Shown here piece after piece: positions 10,704 through 21,600 of a DNA stretch of 64,000 nucleotides (its first letter is position 1; every line of letters begins with the position of its first letter). The notes under the pieces are model-generated. The model worked only from the letters and a program-made list of their open reading frames with translations, had not been told where the DNA came from and searched no databases. The DNA comes from an uncultured Clostridia bacterium. Lineage in GTDB: Bacteria; Bacillota; Clostridia; TANB77; CAG-508. The position numbers were made by a program, and so were the translations under genes. The stretch spans positions 1 through 64,000 of the forward strand of contig CAKMVZ010000004.1 of assembly GCA_928721915.1 (NCBI GenBank), written 5' to 3'.

Positions 10704-11973
10704 TTATAAAAGTTCTAGTACATTTTTATAAACATAAAAGCTACCCACAATTAAATTTACTTCAGAAGGTTTTTCTTTTAGATATTTTATGGCTTGATTT
10801 AAAGATTTTTTATATAATTTTTGGCTTTTTCTATATTTTAGTGCTGTATTATAAAGAATTTCACTTGAAACATATTTTGATGCATCATTTCCAGAAGTAA
10901 ATATAAATTCAGCCGAAGTATCTTCTAAAAGTAATTTTAAAATAGTATCATAATCTTTAGTTTGCAAAATTGAAATTACATAAGTTTTTTTAAAATCTTT
11001 ATAGTACATATTTATCATATCTTTTAAGTTTTGAATGGCAGGTTCATTATGTGCTCCATCAAATATAATTAATGGATTTTTTGATAAAACTTCCATTCTA
11101 CCTTTATGAATTACAGTTTTTAGTCCAGTTCTTATTGATTTTTCTGATATTTTATAACCAAGATTTTGTAAAATTTCCATACATTCTATGCAAATACAAG
11201 AATTTTGAATTTGTTTTTTACCTTTTAAAGCAACTGCTATATTATTAAAATTTTCAAAGTCAAAATATTGAAATTTATCATCATACCTATAATTTGAAAT
11301 CTGAGAATTTTTTATTAGATATAAATTATTATTTTTTTCTTCACATTGTTTTATAAAAACTTTATTTATATCTTGTGATTGCTCAAAAAAAATTGTATTT
11401 GAATTTTCTTTTATAATACCTGCTTTTTGCAGAGCAATTTTTGGCATTGTATTTCCTAAAATATGCATATGATCATATCCAATAGAAGTAATTATCGAAA
11501 CTAGTGGCTTTGAGATTATATTTGTGCAGTCATAAAGTCCACCAAGTCCAGTTTCTAAAACAACAAAATCTACATTATTTCTGTAAAAATATAAAAGAGC
11601 CATAGTTGTTTCTAATTCGAAAAGAGTTATATTTTTTTTATAAATCTCATTATATTCTTTTATTTTAGGGTCAAGTTCTTCGATTAAATCCCAAAGTTCT
11701 TTGTCTAATATAAGTTTTCCATTTATTGAAATTCTTTCATTATATTTAATTAAATGTGGAGATAAAAATTTTCCGAACTTTATAACCTTGGATTTCTAAA
11801 ATTTTACTAATCATTTCTACTGTACTACCTTTTCCATTTGTACCAGCAATATGAATAAATTTCATATTTTTTTCAAAATTATTATATTTATTCATAAAAA
11901 ATTTCATTGCATCTAATGATGGATTTTTTGTGCCTTTAAAAAAATTATCTAAATATTTTTGTATATCTTTCAT
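10704..11973 (-). CDS. folC: Folylpolyglutamate synthase / dihydrofolate synthase
   Basis: It adds glutamate to folates and can make dihydrofolate. The reconstructed protein has 422 residues, the usual FolC length. The ATP loop HIAGTNGKGST is at about residues 41-51. The ELETTMALLYFYR and VDFVVLETGLGG segments and the GMEVL/DGAHN region (KGRMEVL, IIFDGAHNEPA) follow in the normal order. AAAGGAG lies upstream of the ATG. A single frame change occurs at 11775 (CGGA). Read as Gly it gives GYKVGKFLSPHL, the conserved GLYTSPHL-type segment of the family, and no other defect is present. The gene is transcribed alone. Confidence 0.9.
11772..11775 (-). other. CGGA four-base glycine codon (folC)
   Basis: On the minus strand the frame reads AAA GTT CGG AAA and soon stops. 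CGGA as Gly gives KVGKFLSPHL, restoring the conserved FolC segment. The preceding codon is GTT. Confidence 0.85.
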
Positions 11974-12048
11974 AAATTTTGCTCCTTTATTTATCGGAAA
12001 TATTATAATATGTTTAAAAATGATTGTCTATATTTTTTTAAAAATTCA

Positions 12049-12077
12049 TTGACTGCTAAAAATATATTTGTTATAAC
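12049..12077 (+). promoter_or_regulatory. Promoter of the Nudix/acetyltransferase pair
   Basis: TTGACT at 12049-12054 and TATAAC at 12072-12077 have 17-base spacing, 30 bases before the first ATG. It is divergent from folC. Confidence 0.65.
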
Positions 12078-12107
12078 AGAATATATAATATTTTAAGGAG
12101 ATAAAAA

Positions 12108-12572
12108 ATGGTTGTAAAAAAAGCAGGAACAATTTTATTAGATTTAAATAGAAAAAAGATAGCTTTGATTTATAGGAAAGAAGATAATGGGTATACTCTT
12201 CCTAAAGGACATTTAGAAGATGGAGAAACTTTAGAAGAATGTGCAGTTAGAGAAACTGAAGAAGAAACATTGAATAAAAATCATATTCTAGTTAATAAAC
12301 CATTAGGAATTGTTAAATATCAAAATATTGAAGATGGAGATGTAGAAGTACATTATTTTTTAGCAGCTTCAGATGGTTTAACTGATAAAAATATTTTAGA
12401 TAAAGATAAGGAAATATATGAATGGGTAGACTTTAATGAAGTTGAATTAAAATTAAATTATAAAAATTTACTTGATTTTTGGATTTCAATAAAAGATATT
12501 ATAAAAAAGGTATTAGAAAATAAAAACTTGGAAAATATAGATTTATTAAAATTTGGAAAAGAGTATGTTTAA
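12108..12572 (+). CDS. Nudix hydrolase (diadenosine tetraphosphatase-like)
   Basis: The 154-residue protein contains the Nudix box as GHLEDGETLEECAVRETEEE, residues about 35-54, matching GX5EX7REUXEEXGU except at its final positions. The N-terminal sequence VKKAGTILLD resembles small Ap4A pyrophosphatases. It hydrolyses nucleoside diphosphate linkages to another moiety. The exact substrate cannot be read from the sequence. An AAGGAG sequence precedes the start, and an acetyltransferase gene follows 18 bases later. Confidence 0.8.
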   Translation: MVVKKAGTILLDLNRKKIALIYRKEDNGYTLPKGHLEDGETLEECAVRETEEETLNKNHILVNKPLGIVKYQNIEDGDVEVHYFLAASDGLTDKNILDKDKEIYEWVDFNEVELKLNYKNLLDFWISIKDIIKKVLENKNLENIDLLKFGKEYV

Positions 12573-12590
12573 AAAAGGAGATTTAAAAAA

Positions 12591-13148
12591 ATGAGCGAAA
12601 AAGAGAAAATGCTTTTAGGTGAACTTTATGATGCCGATAATGATGAAGAACTATATGAATTAAGATTAATTGCAAAAGAGCTTTGTGCAAAATATAATAG
12701 CTTAATGCCTGGAGATATTGAAAATAGAAAATCAGTTTTAGAAAAGATTTTTAAAAGAAAATTAGATAAATGTTGGATAGAGCCATGCTTTTTTTGTGAT
12801 TATGGGTTTAATATAGAATTTGGAGAAAATTTTTATGCAAATCATAATTTAGTAATTTTAGATGCAAATAAAGTAAAATTTGGAAAAAATGTTTTTATAG
12901 GACCAAATTGTGGTTTTTATACTTCAGGTCATCCATTAGATTTTAAAACAAGAAATAAGCCGTTAGAATATGCAAAACCAATAGAAATAGGTGATAATGT
13001 TTGGATAGGTGGAAATGTATGTATACTTCCAGGTGTAAAAATAGGAAGTGGTTCAGTAATAGGAGCAGGAAGTGTAGTAACAAAAGATATTCCAGAAAAT
13101 GCATTAGCATTTGGCAATCCATGTAAAGTAAAAAAGTTTATAAAATAA
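12591..13148 (+). CDS. Maltose O-acetyltransferase family enzyme (left-handed beta helix)
   Basis: The 185-residue product has the N-terminal maltose-acetyltransferase domain (MLLGELYDADNDEEL) and then hexapeptide repeats (FGKNVFIGPNC, IEIGDNVWIGGNVCILPGV, IGSGSVIGAGSVVTKDIP). The catalytic His lies in YTSGHPLD. It transfers acetyl from acetyl-CoA to sugars, and galactoside or maltose are typical substrates of the family. It is co-transcribed with the Nudix gene and ends at a terminator. Confidence 0.88.
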   Translation: MSEKEKMLLGELYDADNDEELYELRLIAKELCAKYNSLMPGDIENRKSVLEKIFKRKLDKCWIEPCFFCDYGFNIEFGENFYANHNLVILDANKVKFGKNVFIGPNCGFYTSGHPLDFKTRNKPLEYAKPIEIGDNVWIGGNVCILPGVKIGSGSVIGAGSVVTKDIPENALAFGNPCKVKKFIK

Positions 13149-13149
13149 G

Positions 13150-13182
13150 AAATCCCTGATTTTATTTTTTCGGGGATTTTTC
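13150..13182 (+). terminator. Rho-independent terminator
   Basis: AAATCCC pairs with GGGGATTT and is followed by T's, directly after the acetyltransferase stop. Confidence 0.75.
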
Positions 13183-13265
13183 TTGTAAATAAATGTTTGC
13201 TATGATAGAATAGTAAAGTAAAAATTTTAAGTGAAATTAAAATTATAAACAATAAGGAGGAATTT

Positions 13266-13790
13266 ATGGGAGAATTGTGGGATATTTATGATATTAATAG
13301 AAAAAAGACTGGTAAGTATGCAGAAAGAGGAGTATATGAATTTAAGCCAGGGGAATATCATATTGTAGTAAATGCTTTAATTATGAATTCAAAAAATCAA
13401 ATTTTAATTAGTAAAAGAGCAGAATTTAAACCTTTTGGACTAATGTGGGAATGTAATGGTGGATCTATTTTAAAAGGTGAAACGAGTCTACAAGGTATGA
13501 TAAGAGAAATTAAGGAAGAACTTGGAATAGAGTTTCAGGAAAAAGATGGTATTTTATTTAAAGAAATAAGAAGAGATGAAACTACAATTCCAAATTTTAA
13601 AGATGTGTGGTTATTTAAAAAAGATATAGATTGCAAAGATATAAAATTTCCAGATGGAGAGTCAATAGAGGCTAAGTGGGTGGATATAAATAAATTTTTA
13701 GAAATGGAGAAAAGTAAAGAAATTGTTCCTAGTTTTGAGATGGATATGAATGAATTTAATAGAGCAGTAAAATTACTAGAAGAATTATAA
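13266..13790 (+). CDS. Nudix hydrolase (IPP-isomerase-like / YfcD type)
   Basis: The 174-residue protein begins with the WDIYDINRKKTG segment common to the YfcD and IDI-like Nudix group. The Nudix box region runs GGSILKGETSLQGMIREIKE and continues EELG, residues about 67-90. AAGGAGG lies just before the ATG. The following YgjP-like gene starts 15 bases after the stop. The substrate is unknown, and isomerase activity is unlikely to be provable from this sequence. Confidence 0.8.
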   Translation: MGELWDIYDINRKKTGKYAERGVYEFKPGEYHIVVNALIMNSKNQILISKRAEFKPFGLMWECNGGSILKGETSLQGMIREIKEELGIEFQEKDGILFKEIRRDETTIPNFKDVWLFKKDIDCKDIKFPDGESIEAKWVDINKFLEMEKSKEIVPSFEMDMNEFNRAVKLLEEL

Positions 13791-13804
13791 AGGAAGATAT
13801 TAAA

Positions 13805-14552
13805 ATGAGAAATGTAACGACCGATACTTACAAAGATTTTATTTTAGTAAATCGGAGAGAAAATAGAATTTATTGTAAAAAGAAAAAACATTAAAAATTT
13901 AAATTTAAAAGTTAAAGAAAATAAAGATATTATTTTGACTATACCAATTAGAGCTTCAATAGAAAAATCAAAAGAATTTGTTAAAAATAAGATAAATTGG
14001 ATAAAAAAGCAACAAAAATTTTATGACGAATTAAATAGTAAAAAAGAAAGCATTAATTTTAAAAATGATGATAATTTGTATTTTTTAGGAAATAAGTATA
14101 AATTAAAAATTATTTCTAATAATAGAAATTTTATTGATTTAAATGGAAAATATATAGAGCTAAATATAAAAAATAAATATATTGAAAATACAAAATACAT
14201 AAAAAATGTTTATGATAAGCTTTTAAGAGAACAAGCTTATATAATTTTTCAAAAAATAGTTTTGAAATATCAAGAAGAAATGGAAAAATATAAAATAAAA
14301 TATCCTAAAATTGAAATTAGAAAAATGAAAAGTAAATGGGGAATTTGTTATAATAACAATAATAAAATTGTATTAAATTTGGCACTAATAAAAACTCCAA
14401 TTAGTTGTATAGAATATGTAATAGTTCATGAATTATCTCATTTTAAATATCAAAATCATAGTAAAAATTTTTATAATTTTGTAAGTTTATTTATTTTAGA
14501 TTGGAAAAATAGAAGAAATATTTTAAATAAAGAATATGGTTTTGTTATTTAA
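13805..14552 (+). CDS. YgjP/DUF45-type zinc metallopeptidase-like protein
   Basis: The start is the ATG at 13805 after AAGGAAG. With the CGGA at 13853 read as Gly the protein is 248 residues, the normal size for this family. The zinc motif HELSH (YVIVHELSHFKYQNHS) lies near residue 210, preceded by the family hallmark RKMKSKWGICY. Proteins of this type are WLM/SprT-like metal hydrolases of uncertain substrate. Without the frame change the N-terminal 45 residues, including ILVNGEKIEFIVKR, would be cut from the domain. Confidence 0.85.
13853..13856 (+). other. CGGA four-base glycine codon (YgjP-like)
   Basis: The frame reads GTA AAT CGG AGA and stops after CAT TAA. CGGA as Gly gives ILVNGEKIEFIVKRKNIKN, typical of the N-terminal strand of this family. 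The preceding codon is AAT. Confidence 0.85.
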
Positions 14553-14569
14553 AATTAAAAAATTTAATT

Positions 14570-14597
14570 AAAAGACATAGTTTATGTCTTTTTTATT
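14570..14597 (+). terminator. Weak rho-independent terminator
   Basis: AAAGACATA pairs with TATGTCTTT and is followed by T's, between the YgjP-like gene and the amidase gene. Confidence 0.6.
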
Positions 14598-14659
14598 TTA
14601 TAGAATTATAGCAAAATTAATGCATATAATTAATAATAAACTTAAAAATAGGTGATTAT

Positions 14660-15354
14660 ATGATTATTTTAAATAAAAAAAGAATTATTTTTTTAATTTC
14701 TGTTTTGATGATTTCTTTTGTAACAATTTTATTTAATGGAATAGTTTATGGATTAGATATTTTGGATACTTGTTATACAGTAATTTTAGATGCTGGTCAT
14801 GGGCTCCCAGATCGGTGGAGCAAGTGGGGATAATCGGTGTTTTAGAATCTGAGATAAATTTAAAATTAGTTTTAAAATTGCAAGAATTATTAGAACAAAG
14901 TGGTTACACAGTTATTTTAACTAGATCTGATGAAAATGGAATTTATGATATTGATAAAGACACTATAAGAGAAAAGAAAGTTTCAGACATGAAAAATAGA
15001 GTTAAAATCGCAAATATAGAAGAAGCAGATATTTTTGTTTCTATACATTTAAATAAAATTGAGCAAAGTGAGTATTATGGTTGGCAAACTTTTTATCAAA
15101 AAAATAATGAAAAAAGTAAATTATTAGCAAAAAAGATTCAAAGTAATTTAAATTATTCTATTCAAAAAGAAAACAAAAGAGATATTATGAGTTTAAGTGG
15201 AAAATATATTATGGATAATATAAAGATTCCAACTGTTACAGTTGAGTGTGGATTTTTATCAAACCCTAAAGAATTAAATGATTTAATGGAAGATAAATAT
15301 CAATCTGAATTAGCTTGGGGAATTTATACGGGAATTGTAGATTATTTTAATTAA
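14660..15354 (+). CDS. cwlD: N-acetylmuramoyl-L-alanine amidase, CwlD-like
   Basis: The product cuts the amide bond between muramic acid and the stem peptide of peptidoglycan. In spore formers CwlD makes the muramic lactam of the cortex. The start is the ATG at 14660 after AGGTG. An N-terminal signal anchor (residues about 8-32) is followed by an Amidase_3 domain: VILDAGHG with the zinc His, ESEINL with the zinc Glu, FVSIHLN with the second zinc His, and VECGFLSNP near the C-terminus. The reconstructed length is 230 residues, close to CwlD of Bacillus. Two CGGT codons only 22 bases apart (14813, 14835) must both be read as four bases. The result, DAGHGLPDGGASGDNGVLES, matches the family block exactly. 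Confidence 0.88.
14813..14816 (+). other. CGGT four-base glycine codon, first of two in cwlD
   Basis: CCA GAT CGG TGG in the incoming frame. As CGGT it gives PDGGASG, the highly conserved PxDxGAxG block of Amidase_3. The preceding codon is GAT. Confidence 0.88.
14835..14838 (+). other. CGGT four-base glycine codon, second of two in cwlD
   Basis: After the first frame change the frame reads GAT AAT CGG TGT. As CGGT it gives DNGVLESEINL, with the conserved Gly before the zinc-binding Glu. The preceding codon is AAT. The two events add up to a shift of two, so neither could persist by chance compensation of the other. Confidence 0.88.
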
Positions 15355-15363
15355 ATAATAAGC

Positions 15364-15412
15364 AAAAAAGTTCACTTTAAATTAGTTTGTTAATTTTTAA
15401 GTGAACTTTTTT
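15364..15412 (+). terminator. Rho-independent terminator
   Basis: AAAAAAGTTCACTT pairs with AAGTGAACTTTTTT across a 20-base AT-rich loop, just after cwlD. The remaining gap up to 15626 is AT-rich and holds nothing further that I recognise. Confidence 0.8.
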
Positions 15413-15626
15413 CAGGAATATAAGGGGATTTATAATAAAATAAAAAGGGTATTATGTATTCCTGCACATATATTTTAGCATATTTGATTTGTCGAAACTT
15501 GTCAAAACTTGTTATTAAAATAAAAAAATTTTAAATAAATTTTTCCTAAAACATAAATAAGTATAAATTTTAAATAAATTGCAGAAAATAAACCAAAAAT
15601 CTATAAAATTTATAAAAGGGGAAAAT

Positions 15627-18600
15627 ATGATTTACAAAAATTTAAATATTTCAGGTGTTTTACTTGATAGAAATCAACTCTTAAAATATATGGAAAAGAT
15701 TGCAGCTGAGCATACAATAAAAATTAGTTCTGATAAAAATACTTATCCAATACCAAACTTAGGAAAAAATTATGATTTTATTTTTGAAACATATAAACTT
15801 TTAAATGAACATATAAAACTTGGAATAAAAATTCATTCAGCAGGTGAGTGGATTTTAGATAATTTTTATATAATTGAAGAGATGGTAAAATCAGTAAAAA
15901 AAGAGTTAACTTTAAAGAAATATTCAAAAATGATAGGAATTGCTTCAGGGAAATATGAAGGTTTTGCAAGAAGTTATGTTTTAGCAGAAGAAATAGTTTC
16001 ATTTTCAGATTGTAAATTGGATTCAGATATTATTTATTCATGTTTAGAAGCATATCAAAAAAATAAAATGTTAAATATTGAAGAAATAGCAAATTTTGGA
16101 CTATTTTTAAAAATATCTATAATAAATCATATAAAAGAAGTTTGTGAAAAAATATTTTCTTCACAAATTCAAAGATATAAAGTAGAAGAAATTATAGAAA
16201 GATTAGTTGAAAAAAAAGATATAAAACAAAGAATTTTTGTAAATAGGATTAATTATAATAGTAGTTTTGAAAATGAACTTAAATATCCATTTATAGAATA
16301 TATGTCTTATAGGCTTAAAAAATATGGAAAGGAAGCCTCTAGCTATCAAGAAATTTTTGAAAGTGAAGTTTTAAAAATGGGGCTTACTGTAAATGAAATT
16401 GTTCAAAAAGAACATTTATATATTGCAACTTTAAAAATAACGATTGGAAATTGTATAAAAAGTTTAAAAGAAATCTCTAGGATTGATTTTACTGAACTTC
16501 TTGGCAAAATGAATGGAACAGAAGAAATTTTAAGTAAGGATCCAGCAAATGTTTACAGTAATATGGAACAAGAAAGTAAAAATTATTATAAATCTATAAT
16601 TGAGAAATTGTCTAAAAAAAGTAAAATTTCTGAAATTTATATTGCAGAAAAAGCATTAGAATTAGCTAAAAGATATGAAAAATCAGAAGAATTAATAAAG
16701 AAAAGAAAAGCACATGTTGGATATTACTTAGTAGACGAAGGAATATATGAATTAAAAAGTGTAATATTTGAAAGAAAAATACATCCAAAAAGTTTAAGAT
16801 ATAAAGCAAGATTATATATTGGAACTTTTTGGGGTCTAAGTTTATTTTTAAGCTTTTTTATATCATACTTTATTTATTTAATACCAAAAAGTATGTTAAT
16901 ATGGCTAGTTTCATTTATATTTTTGTTTATACCAATTTCAGAAATTGTTTTAAGATTAATGAACTATATATTAAGTAAAATAAAAAAGCCAACTATAATT
17001 CCAAAGTTAAATTTTGAAGATGGGATTCCTAAAGAGTTTACTACTTTTGTTGTAATACCAACAATTCTTAAAACTAAAGAAAAAGTTAGAGAAATGATAA
17101 AAAAATTAGAAGTTTATTATTTGGCAAACCCTCATGAAAATCTATATTTTGCATTATTAGGTGATGTTTCTGAAGAAAATGCTAAAAATATGGATTTTGA
17201 TAAAGAAGTAATAAATGTAGCACTTAAAGAAATACAAAGATTAAATGAAAAATATAAGATTAATGGTTTTAATAGATTTCACTTTTTATATAGAAAAAGA
17301 ACTTGGAGTGATACTGAAAATAAGTTTATAGGTTGGGAAAGAAAAAGAGGTTATTTATCACAATTTAATAGATATATAAAAAAATTACAAGAAAATGTTT
17401 TTTTAGTTAATACTATTGAAGAGCAAAAACAATTCCTACCAAATATAAAATATATTATAACTCTTGATTCTGATACAAATTTAAGTTTAAATACCGCAGG
17501 AAGATTAGTAGGAAGTATGGCACATATTCTTAATTTGCCTGTTATTGAAAATAAAAAAGTAATATGCGGATATGGAATTATGCAACCTAGGATTGGACTT
17601 GATTTAGATGTAAAGAAAAGAACAAAATTTGTAAAAATATACAGTATTCCAGGTGGAATAGATTTTTATACAAATGCAATTTGGGATATATATCAAGACT
17701 ATTTTAAAGAAGGAATTTTCACAGGAAAGGGAATATATGATGTAGGGGTTTATAATGAAATATTAGAAAATGAAATTCCAGAAAATACGGTTTTAAGCCA
17801 TGATTTATTAGAGGGAAATTTTTTAAGATTAGGACTTCTTACAGATGTTATGCTTTTGGATGGATATCCAGTCAAATATATTTCATATATGAAAAGAAGT
17901 CATAGATGGATTAGAGGAGATTTTCAAATTGCTAGATGGCTAAAAAGTAAGAGATTAAATGATATTTCAAAATTTAAAATTTTTGATAATATTAGAAGAG
18001 CTATTCTTAAAATTGGAGCTATAGGATTACTTTTGTTTTCTTTTATAGCTTTTAGATTTAATTTTTTTATAGGACTTTTAAGTTTAATAATAGCGATATT
18101 ATCTATAATAATAACATATTTTTTAAATATAATAAATTTTGTGATTTTTAAAGAAAGTAGATCTTCTAATTCAATTTATTCAAATAAAAAATTTTCTAAA
18201 GATTATGGAGATATAGCTTTAAGTTTTTATAAAGCATTTTTAGAAATAATGTTTTTACCTTATGAATCTTGGATTTCTTTAGATGCAATGGTAAGAAGTA
18301 TTTATAGAATGATAAAAAAGAAAAGACTATTAGAATGGGTAACTGCTGAAGATAGTGAAAACAGAACAAAGAATAATATTTTATTTAATTATAAAGAGAT
18401 GTTTTTAAATATTATATTTGGAGTATTATTTTTATTTGGAAATAATATTTTTAAAGTTTTAGGTATTTTATTTTTAATAGCTCCTTTTATTTCTTATAAT
18501 TTAAGTAAAGAAATTAAAGAAGAATTTAAAGTATCTGAAGAAAAAGAAAAAGATTTAAGGGAAATTGCTTATAAAACATGGCTTTTTTTTGAGGAAAACA

Positions 18601-21600
18601 TAAAACAGGAAACAAACTATTTAGTTTGTGATAATTATCAAGAAGATAGAAAAGAAAAAATTGTTAAAAGAACATCATCAACTAATATTGGTTTAGAATT
18701 ACTTTCTATAGTTTCGGCATATGATTTAAGTTTTATTGATTTTGAAAAAACAAAAGATTATATAAGAAAAGTTATAAACACTTTGAAAATTATGTCAAAA
18801 TGGAATGGGCATTTATATAATTGGTATAAAATAGATACGTTAGAGCCTTTAAAACCTAGATATATTTCAACTGTAGATAGTGGCAATTTAGTTCGGATAT
18901 TTATATGTAGTAAAAGATTTTTTAAATCAAAATATAGAAAAGGAAGGAATTTTAAATATATATGAAGATGTAACTAAGCTAATTAATGATACTGATTTTT
19001 CAAAGTTATATAGTGATAAAAATAAATTACTTTCAGTTGGATTTAATTTAGAAGAAAATAGTTTAACAGACTCATATTATGATTTTTTAGCAAGTGAAGC
19101 AAGACAAGCAAGCCTTATTGCCATTAGCAAAAGGCAAGTTCCTGTAAAACATTGGAATAGTTTAAGTAGAACAATTACTATTTATAAGGGATATAAAGGT
19201 TTAATTTCATGGACTGGAACTGCGTTTGAATATTTAATGCCAAATTTAAATTTAAAAAGATATGAAGGAAGCTTAATAGATGAATCAAGCAAATTTGCAA
19301 TCATGAGTCAAAAAGAATATTGTAGAGAATTAGATGTACCATGGGGAATTTCAGAGTCTGCATATAATTTAAAAGATTTAAATAATAACTATCAATATAA
19401 AGCTTTTGGTATTCCATGGCTTGGACTAAAAAGAGGATTAGAAAATGATTTAGTTATTTCTCCATATAGTACGTTTTTAGCTCTTCAAGATGGAGAAAAA
19501 AGCGCAATTCATAATATTGAAGAATTAAAAAAATTAGGAATGTATGGAAAATATGGATTTTATGAATCTGTTGATTTTACATTAAATAGATTAAAAGAAG
19601 GTCAAAAATATGCAGTTGTTAAAACTTATATGGCTCATCATCAAGGTCTTATTTTAAATTCAATTAATAATGTTATAAATGATAATATAATTGTTAAAAG
19701 ATTTAATAATAATCCAGAAATTGAAGCAGTTAATATTTTGTTAGAAGAGAGAATGCCAGTTAATTTAATTATAACTAAAGAGAAAAAAGAAATTCCTGAA
19801 AAATTTAAGAATTATGGAGATACAGGATATATTGAAAGAATTATAGAGAATCATAATAAATTAAATACAAAATATAATGTTATTTCTAATTCGGATTATA
19901 AGATTGTTATTAATGATTTTGGAGAAGGTTATAGCCAATATAAAGATATTTTAATTAATAGATATAAGCAAAATTTTGAAATAAAACAAGGAATGTTTTT
20001 CTATGTTAAGAATTTAAAAACAAAGAAAATAATTGAAATTGGAAAAAATAGCAAGGTTATTTTTACAGGTGATAAGGCAAAATTTATATGTCAAGATGGA
20101 GGACTTAAATTCACCTATAATATCACAGTAAATTCAAATAAGCCTGTGGAAATTAGAAGTTTAGAAATTGAAAATTTAGGAAGTAGTGAAGAAATTTTAG
20201 ATGTAATTACAGACTTCATACCTGTTCTTTCTGATTTGAAATCAGAAATTTCACATCCAGCTTTTAACAGTATGTTTTTATCTTTTTCTAAAGAGAGAGA
20301 TAATATTATAGTAGAGAGAAAATCTAGAGAACTTGATAAATTTATGTATCTTGCAATTTGTTTATACACAGAAAATGGAGAAATTGTGGATAAAGGATTT
20401 GAAACTAATCAAGAAAAATATATTGGTAGAAATAATTTTGATATACCAATTGCAATAAAAGAAAATAGAAATTTTAGTAATCAAGTAAATTATGTAATAA
20501 ATAAAATTTATGCAGAAAAGAAAACTATTAAGCTAAAACAAAGCGAAAAAATTAATATAAATCTATTAATTAGTATAAATGAGGATAAACAAGAAGCAAT
20601 AGATAATTTAGAGCAAATGAAGAATGAAGATGAAATATTAAAAATCTTTGATATTGGAAAAGCTAGAATAGAAGAGGAAATGAAATATTTGCAGATAAAT
20701 TCTAAGCAATCATTAGAATATCAAGAATTATTAAATTATTTGTTAGATGAAAATATTTGTAAAAATTTGAAAATAGATTTAAATAAGGACTATGAAATAA
20801 ATAGCTTATGGAAATATGGAATTTCAGGAGATTTACCTATAATTTTAGTTAAAATAAAAACTTTAAATTCTATAGATACCATAAAAGAAATAATTGAAAG
20901 TTATTTGTTCTATAGAATAAAAAATATATATGTTGATTTGGTTATATTAGATGAGGAAAATGAAATTTATAATAGACTAGTTCAAAGATCTGTTGAGGAA
21001 ATAATTTTAGATAAGCAAATTATTTATTTGAAAAATGTAAAATCAGGTATATTTGTTTTAGATAAAAATTTAATGGAACCAGATGATTTACAAGTTTTAG
21101 AACTAAAATCGAAAATTATTTTAATAGCTGAAAATGGTGGAATAAGTGATTTTATAAAAAATAATATGAATTTAAAAGTAGAAAATGCAAAATTTTATGA
21201 ATTAAATCAGAATGAAGATGTTTTAGAAAAAAGAAAAGAAGATTTAAGATTTTTCAATGGTTTTGGAGGATTTTCACCAAATGGAAAAGAGTATAAATTT
21301 GCAGTAAATCAAGAAAATAAACTTCCTACTGTTTGGAGTAATTGCATTTCTAATAAGATGTTTGGAACAATTGTAACAGAAAACATGTGTGATATTATTT
21401 GGAATAAAAATAGTAGATTAAACAGAATAACTGCATGGAATAATGATACAGTTTTAAATGTTCCTTCTCAAATTATTTATATTAGAAATAAAGAAAACAA
21501 TAAAGCTTGGACGTTAAATTCTAACATTTTACCAAATAAAAATTATTATTATATAACATATGGGTTTGGCTATGCTAAATATCAAAATGTTAGTGATGGA

